Origin: an uncultured Clostridia bacterium
GTDB taxonomy: Bacteria > Bacillota > Clostridia > Oscillospirales > Ruminococcaceae
Assembly: GCA_947588775.1 (NCBI GenBank)
Contig: CANPZQ010000074.1
Location: 1 to 10,263 of the forward strand
Direction of reading: 5' to 3'
DNA length: 10,263 bases
Below are positions 1 to 6,368 of the stretch, one piece after another; position 1 is the stretch's first letter; every line of letters starts with the position of its first letter. A model generated the notes under the pieces. It saw only the letters and a list, made by a program, of their open reading frames with translations. It was not told where the DNA came from and ran no database searches. The position numbers and the translations under genes are program-made.

Positions 1-39
1 TAGCGGGGTGGGTGAGGAACGAACCCCGGTAAGAGCCGC
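1..39 (-). repeat. Family B hairpin repeat, copy B1 (cut by window edge)
   Basis: Read on the minus strand, this stretch runs CTCTTACCGG, then TTCGTTCC, TCA and CCCACCCCGC. The same order is found on the plus strand at 6171-6201 (copy B2). Only the 5' half of the hairpin lies in the window, so pairing of this copy cannot be tested. The similarity to B2 continues into the flank: both copies have a TGCGG...CTCTTT segment about 31-32 bases before CTCTTACCGG. The copy lies downstream of rnfA, between it and whatever follows outside the window. Confidence 0.6.
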
Positions 40-126
40 AGAACTCAGAAATCTGAACTCAAAACGAAAGAGCCCGCAACTCAGCACATTCAGCACCCCC
101 GCCCCTCCCCTGCATGCCCCAAAACT
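40..126. other. Short gene-free stretch downstream of rnfA
   Basis: No credible coding region, ribosome binding site or U-tailed terminator is visible here. On the minus strand, the direction of rnf transcription, it begins G-rich (about 85-120) and then becomes a more AT-balanced segment related to the flank of repeat copy B2. A small inverted repeat, TCAGA-AA-TCTGA, lies near positions 45-56. An rnfB start codon with a ribosome binding site would be expected about here in the usual operon layout, and none is seen. Confidence 0.5.
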
Positions 127-711
127 TCAGCTAATCGTCCCCTTAAACCCAAAGAACGCAATCGCCATCAGCCCCGCGGTGACAAGCACTATCGGCATAC
201 CCTTGAAGCTCTCTGGAATGTCGTTGTGCTCGATTCTCTCGCGGATACCCGCCATCAGCACTATCGCAATCAAAAATCCGACCGCCGTTCCGACCGAGTA
301 AATCATCGTTTCGGAAAACGTATAGCTCTTCTGCGCCGAGTCGATTGCAACGCCCAAAACCGCGCAGTTCGTTGTAATCAGCGGAAGATATACGCCGAGA
401 GCCTTATAGAGCGCGGGAAGCTTCTTTTTAAGGATAATCTCGACAGTCTGGACGAGCGCGGCGATTATGAGGATAAACACAATCGTGCGCAGGTAGCGGA
501 GATTTTCCCGAAGAATAAGGTGGTCGATTACATATGTTATCGCCGAGGAAAGGGTAATTACCGCGATGACGGCGGCTCCCATGCCGACGGCGGTGGAGGT
601 TTTCTTCGATACCCCCAAAAACGGACAAAGCCCCAAAAAGCGGCTCAAAACCACATTGTTGACGAGTGCCGCGGAGATTATTCCGAGAAAAAGCGTCGTC
701 AGAAAGTCCAT
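127..711 (-). CDS. rnfA: Rnf complex subunit RnfA (ferredoxin:NAD+ oxidoreductase)
   Basis: This is one of the two paralogous six-helix membrane subunits (RnfA/RnfE, related to NqrE/NqrD) of the ion-pumping ferredoxin:NAD+ oxidoreductase. At 194 residues it is full length for the family. It is hydrophobic throughout. It carries the two family cysteines, C29 in LGLCPFLGV and C116 in TTNCAVLGVA; in NqrD/NqrE and RnfA/RnfE, equivalent pairs from the two subunits hold an intramembrane iron-sulfur cluster. The ATG at 709-711 shares one base with the TAA of rnfE (TAATG), with an AAAGGAG site upstream, so translation is coupled. It is the last rnf gene in the window. The usual next gene, rnfB, is not present in the 126 bases that follow. 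Family assignment is by recognition of conserved motifs and gene order. Confidence 0.96.
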   Translation of the reverse strand: MDFLTTLFLGIISAALVNNVVLSRFLGLCPFLGVSKKTSTAVGMGAAVIAVITLSSAITYVIDHLILRENLRYLRTIVFILIIAALVQTVEIILKKKLPALYKALGVYLPLITTNCAVLGVAIDSAQKSYTFSETMIYSVGTAVGFLIAIVLMAGIRERIEHNDIPESFKGMPIVLVTAGLMAIAFFGFKGTIS

Positions 712-1403
712 TATTCACCGCTCCTTTCCGAAATGTGGCAGGATTTGTCCATGCACCCCGCGCAGTTTCCCGAGCAGAACTTGTCGCCGTGATTTGTCGC
801 CGACGGAGCGTGGAACCTGTTCTGCAGGGCCGTCAGCACCGCGAGGACGAAGAACGCCCCCGGTGCCATAACCATAATCGAAACCGGCTCGAAGCTCTCG
901 GGCATGACCCTGAAGCCGAAGATTTCACCCGCGCCCAGAAGCTCGCGGACCGCGCCGATTACCGTCAACGCGAGGGTGAAGCCGAGACCCATTCCGAGGC
1001 CGTCGAAGAAGGAAGCGAGCGGCGGGTTCTTCGAGGCGTAGCTCTCGGCGCGGCCGAGAATAATGCAGTTTACGACAATCAGCGGAATATAAAGCCCGAG
1101 CGCAGTATAAATCGGCCTTACGTATGCCTGCATAAGCATTTCCACAAGCGTTACGAACGACGCGACGACGACTATGTACGCCGGCATTCTCACTCTTTCG
1201 GGAATGAATTTTCGCAAAAGCGATATAATCAGGTTCGACATCATAAGCACCGCGCAGGTCGAAAGCCCCATTCCTACGCCGTTAATCGCGCTCGTCGTTA
1301 CGGCGAGGGTCGGACACATTCCGAGCATCAGGACAAACGTCGGGTTTTCCTTTAAAATGCCGTTATAAAGCCGTTCGGCCGGTGAATTTTCTTTAAGTGC
1401 CAT
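711..1403 (-). CDS. rnfE: Rnf complex subunit RnfE with a cysteine-rich C-terminal tail
   Basis: This is the partner of RnfA in the membrane core of the Rnf complex. It has 230 residues with several hydrophobic segments. C30 (LGMCPTLAV) and C113 (VNCIILGRAE) match the cysteines that, with those of RnfA, bind an intramembrane iron-sulfur cluster in this family. The body ends near residue 200. It is followed by a hydrophilic tail with four cysteines at 210, 214, 217 and 222 (CSGNCAGCMDKSCH), beyond the hydrophobic core of the family. The ATG (1401-1403) shares one base with the rnfG stop (TGATG), with GGGAGGCG upstream. The tail reads in frame to a TAA that overlaps the rnfA start, so it is not an obvious frameshift product. 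Whether it binds metal is unknown. Confidence 0.95.
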   Translation of the reverse strand: MALKENSPAERLYNGILKENPTFVLMLGMCPTLAVTTSAINGVGMGLSTCAVLMMSNLIISLLRKFIPERVRMPAYIVVVASFVTLVEMLMQAYVRPIYTALGLYIPLIVVNCIILGRAESYASKNPPLASFFDGLGMGLGFTLALTVIGAVRELLGAGEIFGFRVMPESFEPVSIMVMAPGAFFVLAVLTALQNRFHAPSATNHGDKFCSGNCAGCMDKSCHISERSGE

Positions 1404-2020
1404 CAGTTATCGCCTCCCGCCGCAATCTGTTGAAATTTCGCGAACGCCGTCGCGCCGTTTACCGCCTCGGTAACGGCGCGCGATGTAAACGTCGCGCCGG
1501 AAATCATGTCTATTTCATCTGGATCGTCCGCGCCGTCCTTTACAAAGGTAAGCTCGCCGCTCTTCCCCGTGAACTGCTCCTGAAACTCCTCGTCCTGACA
1601 GTGCGCGCCGAGGCCCATTGTTTCCGTCATCGCCGTAACCGTCATTCCTGTGATTTCGCCGCCGTTCGTGATTCCGACCGAAAGCGTTATGTCGCTGACG
1701 TAGCCGTTGGCGGAGGTCGAGGAAATCACGCAGCCGAGAGTGTTTCCGTCGGCGTCGAGAGCGTATTTCGCCTCCCCTATCGTTACCCCCGCCAGGAGAA
1801 TTCCCCCGTCGGCGGCCTTTTCGAGAATCTCCTCGAGCCCGTCGATGTCCTTAAAATCTACGGCCTCGGGGAAAACCTTTCTAAACGAAGCAGAACGCTC
1901 TTCTGCCTCGGCGGCGGCAATGGTGTCCGCCGTGAGCCCGTGGACAAACGCGAGGCACACTACCGATACAATCGTTATCACGACGAGGGAAAGGGTGTCG
2001 TGGATTATGGATTTAATCAT
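1403..2020 (-). CDS. rnfG: Rnf complex subunit RnfG, covalent FMN protein
   Basis: RnfG is a membrane-anchored flavoprotein subunit of the Rnf complex, with one N-terminal helix (about residues 9-29) and a large domain on the outer face. The flavinylation motif DMISGAT is at residues 171-177; T177 is the predicted threonine that ApbE links to FMN through a phosphoester bond. The stretch ETMGLGAHC (133-141) matches the conserved ETxGLG region of RnfG/NqrC. At 205 residues it is normal for the family. The ATG (2018-2020) overlaps the rnfD stop as ATGA, and GGAGG lies about 10 bases upstream. No apbE gene is in the window, so the flavin transferase must be encoded elsewhere. Confidence 0.96.
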   Translation of the reverse strand: MIKSIIHDTLSLVVITIVSVVCLAFVHGLTADTIAAAEAEERSASFRKVFPEAVDFKDIDGLEEILEKAADGGILLAGVTIGEAKYALDADGNTLGCVISSTSANGYVSDITLSVGITNGGEITGMTVTAMTETMGLGAHCQDEEFQEQFTGKSGELTFVKDGADDPDEIDMISGATFTSRAVTEAVNGATAFAKFQQIAAGGDN

Positions 2021-2988
2021 TTCGCATCGGCCTCCTCTTCGCGTTTTTTCTTTTCCTTTACAACCCCGAACGGGCGCGGGGCCGTCGCCTTTTCAATTAA
2101 CGGGGTCAGGATGTTTGAAATTATAATCGCGTAGGAAACGCCTTCTGTTCCGCCGCCCACGCATCTTATAAGCGCGGTTATGAATCCGACGCAGCAGCCG
2201 TATACGACCTGTCCCCACGGCGTAACCGGCGTAGTCGCATAGTCGGAGGCCATGAACACCGCTCCTAAGAGCAGTCCGCCGCCGAGCATATGGACCATCA
2301 GGTAGTCGAGAGTTACCTCTCTTCCCTGAATAAGGTTAAAGACTGTAACGAATATTCCGGTTGAAATAATAACCGAAAGCGGCTCGCGGGGCTTTATTAT
2401 TTTTCTTGCGCAAAGATATACCGCGCCGATGATTATCGCGACGGCCGAGGTTTCGCCGATGGTTCCCGAGTGGGTCCCGAGAAGGAGGTCGCTCACCGGG
2501 GTATATACCCCTTCTTTGGCGAGGGCGAGCGGTGTCGCCTTTGAAACGCCGTCGAGCGACGGGAAATCCGTCATAATCCGCGAAAAGGAAAGAAGCAAAA
2601 AGCACCTTGCCGTCAGCGCGGGGTTCATAACGTTCTGGCCGATTCCGCCGAAGAGCATTTTAACGACGATTATCGCGAACGCGCCGCCGAGAACCGGTAT
2701 CCACCAAGGGGCGGTCGAGTAAAGGTTCACGGCGAGAATAAGGCCGGTTACGACCGCGCTCAGGTCGGTTACGGTTATCGGCTTTTTCAGGATTTTTTCG
2801 TATATGTATTCGCTCGCGACGCAGCTCGTAACCGAAAGCATCGTAATCGCGAACGCCCTCGCCCCGAAAACGCAAACCCCGACGATTACCGACGGCAGCA
2901 GCGCGATTATGACGTCGAGCATTATTGTCGTCGTCGTTTCGCGGGAGCGGATATGCGGTGAAATCGAAACATTGAACTTGCTGCTCAT
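2017..2988 (-). CDS. rnfD: Rnf complex subunit RnfD, covalent FMN membrane protein
   Basis: RnfD (NqrB-like) is a polytopic membrane subunit that carries covalent FMN and lies on the electron and ion path. The start at 2986-2988 (MSSKFNVSIS) was chosen over a longer upstream reading because it has AAAGGAG just upstream and gives the ATGA overlap with the rnfC stop. The product is 323 residues. Visible family motifs are SPHIRS near the N terminus (10-15), GGIGQNVMNPAL (114-125), the flavinylation site DGVSKAT (146-152, with T152 as the predicted FMN threonine) and DYATTPVTPWGQ (249-260). The glycine common in the flavin motif (SGAT) is a lysine here (SKAT), while the D, S, A and T positions are kept. 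The C terminus is a charged cytoplasmic tail (KEKKKREEEADAK). Confidence 0.96.
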   Translation of the reverse strand: MSSKFNVSISPHIRSRETTTTIMLDVIIALLPSVIVGVCVFGARAFAITMLSVTSCVASEYIYEKILKKPITVTDLSAVVTGLILAVNLYSTAPWWIPVLGGAFAIIVVKMLFGGIGQNVMNPALTARCFLLLSFSRIMTDFPSLDGVSKATPLALAKEGVYTPVSDLLLGTHSGTIGETSAVAIIIGAVYLCARKIIKPREPLSVIISTGIFVTVFNLIQGREVTLDYLMVHMLGGGLLLGAVFMASDYATTPVTPWGQVVYGCCVGFITALIRCVGGGTEGVSYAIIISNILTPLIEKATAPRPFGVVKEKKKREEEADAK

Positions 2989-4316
2989 TTTGCCGCTCCT
3001 TTCTTCTTTTCGGCGAGAACGTAACGCTTCGCCATCGTGATGGTCTGTGAAAGCCTCCGCCTCGCGGGACAGACGTAGGTGCAGCAGCCGCAGCCTATGC
3101 ACTCAAGCCCGTGCGCCGCCTCGAAAGCCTTGTAATCGCGCCGGTCGGCGGTGTTTTTAAGCTCAATCGGCATGAGGTGCTCCGGACAGGCGTAAAGGCA
3201 CTTTCCGCACCTTATGCATTCCGTCGGCTCAAGGCCCTTGGTTTCGTCCCGTTTGAGGGCAAGTATGCAGGAGGAGGTCTTTGTAATCGGCAAATCCTCG
3301 GTATATACCGCGGCACCCATCATCGGGCCGCCGAAAATAAGCTTTTCCGGCTCGCAGTTAAATCCGCCCGCCGCCTCAATAAGCTCCGCCGCGTTTATCC
3401 CGATGGGAACGTCGAAGTTCGACGGATCCTTAACCGCGTCCCCGGTTACGGTAACGACCCTTCGCACAAGCGGGATTCGCCTTGTTACCGCGTCGCAAAT
3501 CGCTATAAGGGTCGAATAGTTCACCACTACGCAGCCCGCGTCGGCGGGGAGCATCTTAGAGTTGATTTTGCGGCCGGTTATCGCCGAAATAAGCATTCTC
3601 TCGCCGCCCTGTGGGTATTTTTTCTTGAGCGGCTGAACGGACATCCTTTCGGAGCCGGCGACTTTTTCGGACAAAACCGCTATCCCGGCGGGCTTGTTGT
3701 TTTCGATTCCGAAAACACCGGCGGCGTTTTCAAAGAGCCTCAGCAAAATTTTCATTCCCGTTACCGCGTCGTCCGGCTTTTCGAGCATAAGGCGGTAGTC
3801 GCAGGTTATGTAGGGCTCGCACTCCGCACCGTTGCAGATTACATAGTCGATTTTCGAGTCGTCCCTGACGGTCGCCTTGACGGCGGTCGGAAAGCCCGCG
3901 CCGCCCATTCCGACTATTCCCGCGTCGCGGATTATCGCGCGGATTTCGTCCTTTGTGAGCTCTGAATAGTCGCGCGGCTCGCCGAAGCCCTCGACAGCCT
4001 CGTATTCGCTGTCGTTTTCAACGGTAATCGCCATCGCCTCGTCGCCCGACTGGGTCATCTTTAGGGAAACCGACTTAACGGTTCCCGAAACGGAGCTGTG
4101 GACGGGCGCGGAAACGAATCCGCCCGCCTCGGCAATCATCTGGCCCAAGAGAACGCGGTCGCCCGGCTTTACGACGGGCTTCGCGGGCGCGCCGATGTGC
4201 TGGTTCGTAAGAAACGTAAGCTCGCCCTTCGCCTCAAGGCGGACCGTCGCGGCGTTTTCCGAAAGCTGCTTGCAGTCGCGGGGGTGAACGCCGCCCCGAA
4301 ATGTTTTTACAGGCAT
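2985..4316 (-). CDS. rnfC: Rnf complex subunit RnfC, NADH-binding iron-sulfur protein
   Basis: RnfC is the cytoplasmic subunit that exchanges electrons with NAD(H). The start at 4314-4316 (MPVKTFRGG) was chosen because AGGAGG lies eight bases upstream; a longer in-frame reading would run into the promoter. The product is 443 residues, the usual clostridial size. In order, it has the family's N-terminal glycine-rich region (to about residue 110), the flavin/nucleotide motif GMGGAGFP (136-143) followed by NGAECEPYI (162-170), and two [4Fe-4S] motifs near the C terminus: C367-C370-C373-C377-P and C406-C409-C412-C416-P, with an extra cysteine at 411. It is first in the operon and overlaps rnfD by four bases. 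Confidence 0.97.
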   Translation of the reverse strand: MPVKTFRGGVHPRDCKQLSENAATVRLEAKGELTFLTNQHIGAPAKPVVKPGDRVLLGQMIAEAGGFVSAPVHSSVSGTVKSVSLKMTQSGDEAMAITVENDSEYEAVEGFGEPRDYSELTKDEIRAIIRDAGIVGMGGAGFPTAVKATVRDDSKIDYVICNGAECEPYITCDYRLMLEKPDDAVTGMKILLRLFENAAGVFGIENNKPAGIAVLSEKVAGSERMSVQPLKKKYPQGGERMLISAITGRKINSKMLPADAGCVVVNYSTLIAICDAVTRRIPLVRRVVTVTGDAVKDPSNFDVPIGINAAELIEAAGGFNCEPEKLIFGGPMMGAAVYTEDLPITKTSSCILALKRDETKGLEPTECIRCGKCLYACPEHLMPIELKNTADRRDYKAFEAAHGLECIGCGCCTYVCPARRRLSQTITMAKRYVLAEKKKGAAK

Positions 4317-4368
4317 AAGCGATGCCTCCTTAAAATTAAAGAAAGTCCTGAAAATATCATGATAAATA

Positions 4369-4397
4369 ATTATACCAAATTCCCGCGAAAAAATCAA
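4369..4397 (-). promoter_or_regulatory. Promoter of the rnfCDGEA operon
   Basis: On the minus strand there is a -35-like TTGATT (4392-4397), a 17-base spacer and a perfect TATAAT (4369-4374) preceded by TG with one base between (extended -10). This predicts a 5' leader of roughly 45 bases before the rnfC ATG at 4316. No attenuator hairpin is obvious in that short leader. The region is distinctly AT-rich compared with the flanking genes. Confidence 0.82.
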
Positions 4398-4412
4398 CGA
4401 TAATTAAAATCT

Positions 4413-4422
4413 TTTGCGCAAA
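4413..4422. promoter_or_regulatory. Palindrome midway between divergent promoters
   Basis: TTTGCGCAAA is a perfect 10-bp palindrome lying between the -35 box of rnfC (4392-4397) and the -35 box of degV (4450-4455). Its position would suit an operator acting on both promoters. This is inference from position and symmetry only. A single short palindrome in AT-rich DNA can arise by chance. Confidence 0.3.
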
Positions 4423-4449
4423 TTTTTTGTGAACGCCGCCAAGCGGTTA

Positions 4450-4478
4450 TTGACAATCAAAAAAATCGGGATTATAAT
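4450..4478 (+). promoter_or_regulatory. Consensus sigma-A-type promoter of degV
   Basis: TTGACA (4450-4455) and TATAAT (4473-4478) are separated by exactly 17 bases, a perfect match to the housekeeping consensus. The expected start of transcription is near 4485, giving a leader of about 34 bases before the degV ATG at 4519. Strong constitutive expression is likely. It is divergent from the rnfC promoter. Confidence 0.9.
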
Positions 4479-4518
4479 ATGTATGCAAAGCCAAAATTTT
4501 CCGAAGGGAGAGGATTTC

Positions 4519-5382
4519 ATGAGCTATACTGTTATCGCCGATTCGGCATGCGACATCTCGGGCGAGCTTCTTAAAAAATGGAATGTCAAATGCATTCCGC
4601 TGACCTTTATCTTTGAGGGGTCCGGCAAGGTATATTCCGATTATGAAATCAGCGGCGCGGAATTTTACCAAAAAATGCGCGAAGGAACGGTCGCGCGCAC
4701 CTCGGCAATAAACGTGGACGCGTTTTTAAACAGCTTTGAGGAGGAGCTTATCCGCGGCCGCGACGTATTTTATCTCGCGTTTTCCTCCGGCCTCAGCTCG
4801 ACATACTCCTCCGCCTGCACCGCCGCCTCGGAGCTAAGAGAGCGGCACCCCGAAAGAATTATCCGCGTGGTTGATTCCCTCGCGGCGTCGGCGGGCTACG
4901 GGCTTCTTCTGCGGCTTGCCCTCGACGAGCGCGACAAGGGCGCGAGCGTCGACGAAATCGCGGACTTCTGCGAAAACCTCCGCGACAGTATCTGCCACTG
5001 GTTCACGGTGGACAACCTTATGTACCTCAGGCGCGGCGGAAGAATAAGCGCGACGGCTGCAATCGCCGGGTCGGTTCTCGGAATAAAGCCGGTTTTGCAT
5101 GTCGACGACGACGGACATCTGATTAACATGTCCAAAATCCGCGGCAGAAAGGCGGCAATCCGCGCGCTCGCGCAAAAATACGGGGAGCTTTGCGACAAAA
5201 AACACCCCGGGAAGATTTATATCTCCCACGGCGACTGCGAACAGGACGCCCGGGAGCTTGCCGGCATATTAAAAACGGAATACGGCGCGAAAACGGACTT
5301 GGTGACGAACATTGGCCCGGTAATCGGCGCGCACTCCGGCCCCGGAACGCTCGCGCTGTTCTTTATCGGGACGCATAAATAG
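4519..5382 (+). CDS. DegV family fatty-acid-binding protein (FakB-like)
   Basis: DegV proteins bind a single fatty acid in a deep pocket. In Gram-positive bacteria, FakB members present it to the kinase FakA, making acyl-phosphate for phospholipid synthesis. The product is 287 residues, normal for the family. Visible motifs are IADSACD (6-12), RTSAI (60-64), SSGLSSTYSSA (89-99), VDS (118-120), LRRGGRIS (170-177) and IGPVIGAHSGPGTLALFF (265-282); the RTS and AHSGPG regions are the usual carboxylate-contacting parts. The start at 4519 is set by GGGAGAGG ending six bases upstream; in-frame upstream ATGs lie in or near the promoter. A lipoprotein gene follows after 13 bases and is probably cotranscribed. 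Which lipid it binds cannot be told from sequence, and no fakA is in the window. Confidence 0.93.
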   Translation: MSYTVIADSACDISGELLKKWNVKCIPLTFIFEGSGKVYSDYEISGAEFYQKMREGTVARTSAINVDAFLNSFEEELIRGRDVFYLAFSSGLSSTYSSACTAASELRERHPERIIRVVDSLAASAGYGLLLRLALDERDKGASVDEIADFCENLRDSICHWFTVDNLMYLRRGGRISATAAIAGSVLGIKPVLHVDDDGHLINMSKIRGRKAAIRALAQKYGELCDKKHPGKIYISHGDCEQDARELAGILKTEYGAKTDLVTNIGPVIGAHSGPGTLALFFIGTHK

Positions 5383-5395
5383 AAAGGAGCCTTTT

Positions 5396-5938
5396 ATGAT
5401 TAAGAGAATCCTGCCCGCGGTGATTTGCGCGGTACTGTTGCTTTCGTCCTGCGGCGCGAGGGCCGATGGAAGCTCCGAAGAGGGGGATATGCGGGCCGAA
5501 ACCGCTTCCCCCGCCGTAACCGAGGAGGAGAGCGTTACTTTTGCAAAAACGGAGGCCGAAACCGACGACGACGCACCCGGGGATGCGGAGGAGCCTGCGC
5601 AAAGCGACCCGCCCTCCGCCGAGGGGCTTGTGATGACGGCGGAGCCGGACAGGCTGCCGGTGGGTTCCGAAACGGTCGCGCTGAAAATCTACAACCCGAC
5701 CTCGCGGGAAATCCACTTCGGAATATCGCCTATGGTTCAGGTTTGGGACGGCTCCGACTGGAGCTTTGCGGACTTCGGCGACGGCTTTTCCTACGTTTAT
5801 GATTCTATTGAATACAGCTGCGAGCCGGGAGAGAGCCATGAATTCACGGCGCAGCTTCACCCGGATTTGTATGAATATGCCCCGGGAAGGTACCGCATTA
5901 TGAATGAGGAGCTTTATGCGGAGTTTGAGTTGGAGTAG
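5396..5938 (+). CDS. Lipoprotein with C-terminal Ig-like domain
   Basis: This is a predicted secreted lipoprotein of 180 residues. The N terminus has basic residues, a hydrophobic stretch (6-16) and a lipobox LSSC, with C19 as the lipidated residue. Residues 20-77 form a low-complexity acidic linker rich in E, D, A and P. Residues 78-180 resemble the small bacterial Ig-like beta-sandwich domains of Clostridia: a VxMTAEPDRLPVGSETVALKIYNPT opening-type strand pattern, HFGISPMVQVWDGSDW, then a closing APGRYRI segment (opening pattern at about 79-102). AAAGGAG lies six bases before the ATG, and the gene follows degV after 13 bases. The ligand or role is unknown. The domain assignment is by pattern recognition and should be read as likely rather than certain. 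Confidence 0.82.
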   Translation: MIKRILPAVICAVLLLSSCGARADGSSEEGDMRAETASPAVTEEESVTFAKTEAETDDDAPGDAEEPAQSDPPSAEGLVMTAEPDRLPVGSETVALKIYNPTSREIHFGISPMVQVWDGSDWSFADFGDGFSYVYDSIEYSCEPGESHEFTAQLHPDLYEYAPGRYRIMNEELYAEFELE

Positions 5939-5995
5939 CGGGACTTGCGGGTTGGTTCTGTATTCTGACGGTCTGACGCTTTGATTTCTGAGGCA

Positions 5996-6076
5996 GCGCG
6001 GCGGAGAAAGCGGGGGGATGCGGGAAAGGGCGGGGGCGGGCGGGTGGGGCCGACGCAGGAGCTTTCTCCGCCGCGC
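5996..6076 (-). repeat. Family A structured repeat, copy A1
   Basis: A perfect 16-bp inverted repeat, GCGCGGCGGAGAAAGC (5996-6011) and its complement (6061-6076), encloses a G-rich core. Read on the minus strand, the core begins TCCTGCGTCGGCCCCACCC, the motif that defines family A. On the plus strand the inside holds several G tracts of three or more, so it could form a G-quadruplex. It lies 57 bases after the lipoprotein gene. No U tract follows the hairpin on the plus strand, so it is not a canonical terminator. Confidence 0.8.
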
Positions 6077-6179
6077 GAGGGGCGTTGCAGAAAGCCGGGG
6101 CGGACGGGTCTGCAAGCGCGCTAAGCTGCGGCTCTTTCCTTCCGAATGCTGACTTCCGGCCTTTGGTGCCTCTTACCGG
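6077..6179. other. Spacer between repeat copies A1 and B2
   Basis: No gene is supported here. The segment contains a 7-bp inverted repeat, TTGCAGA (6085-6091) and TCTGCAA (6109-6115), around a G-rich loop. The segment from about 6125 to 6179 is related to the flank of copy B1 at the left end of the window. The window's right end (after copy A2) also reads GGTTGCA, like the start of this spacer, so the spacer may itself be part of a repeated unit. Confidence 0.45.
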
Positions 6180-6239
6180 ATTCGTTCCTCACCCCACCCC
6201 GCTCCGCCTGCGGCTCCGGGGGTGGGATTCGTCGCGAAT
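6180..6239 (+). repeat. Family B hairpin repeat, copy B2
   Basis: From outside in: a 5-bp arm ATTCG/CGAAT (6180-6184 and 6235-6239), an internal loop with TCA (6189-6191) on one side and ATTC (6227-6230) on the other, then an inner stem of ACCCCG-type pairs (6192-6201 with 6217-6226, one bulge), capped by CTCCGCCTGCGGCTC. The inner stem, cap and internal loop match copy B3, while the outer arm does not. Family A copy A5 begins one base later. Confidence 0.72.
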
Positions 6240-6240
6240 G

Positions 6241-6329
6241 GGGGGCGCGGGGACTCCGCTAATCTCTGCGCCCCCCCCCCCCCCCCCCCCCACCTCCCCG
6301 CATCCCGCCCGCTCCGTCCCCGCGCCCCC
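6241..6329 (+). repeat. Family A structured repeat, copy A5 (C-tract variant)
   Basis: A perfect 14-bp inverted repeat, GGGGGCGCGGGGAC (6241-6254) and its complement (6316-6329), encloses a C-rich core. After TCCGCTAAT, shared with copy A6, the usual GTCAGTCCCACCC motif is replaced by CTCTGCG and a run of 21 C. The later part, CCCGCATCCC, also appears in copy A1 on the opposite strand. The copy ends 39 bases before the next gene's start. Confidence 0.75.
6271..6291 (+). repeat. Homopolymer run of 21 C
   Basis: Twenty-one uninterrupted C residues lie inside repeat copy A5, about 77 bases before the ATG at 6369. Such a run is prone to slippage in replication and to length errors in sequencing and assembly. 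It lies outside the coding region if the start at 6369 is right, so a length change would alter spacing or leader structure rather than the reading frame. Confidence 0.9.
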
Positions 6330-6368
6330 TCACCCACCCCCCCAGCCCTTCAAAAAGGAGGAACCGAA

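Noticed and set aside
1..126. A CRISPR array or tRNA in the repeat-bearing gaps
   Set aside because: The repeats are dispersed and inverted, not regularly spaced direct repeats with unique spacers, and no tRNA cloverleaf or TTCRA loop was found.
666..1355. Long plus-strand open frames opposite rnfE and rnfG
   Set aside because: They are antisense shadows of recognised rnf genes, with highly charged low-complexity translations.
4483..4518. Alternative degV start at an upstream in-frame ATG (about 4483)
   Set aside because: It sits at the predicted transcription start, a few bases after the -10 box, with no ribosome binding site. The ATG at 4519 has GGGAGAGG upstream and begins directly with the conserved DegV strand.
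5996..6076. Copy A1 as an intrinsic terminator for the degV operon
   Set aside because: The stem is strong, but no U run follows it on the plus strand and the loop is about 49 bases.
5363..6115. Minus-strand open frame of 250 codons opposite the lipoprotein gene
   Set aside because: The product is arginine- and proline-rich, as expected from the antisense of a GC-rich gene, while the plus strand has a signal peptide, lipobox and ribosome binding site.
6222..6368. In-frame N-terminal extension of the gene at 6369, including a polyproline stretch
   Set aside because: The extension translates the repeat copy A5 and the C21 run. The strong AAAAAGGAGG site eight bases before 6369 marks the real start.
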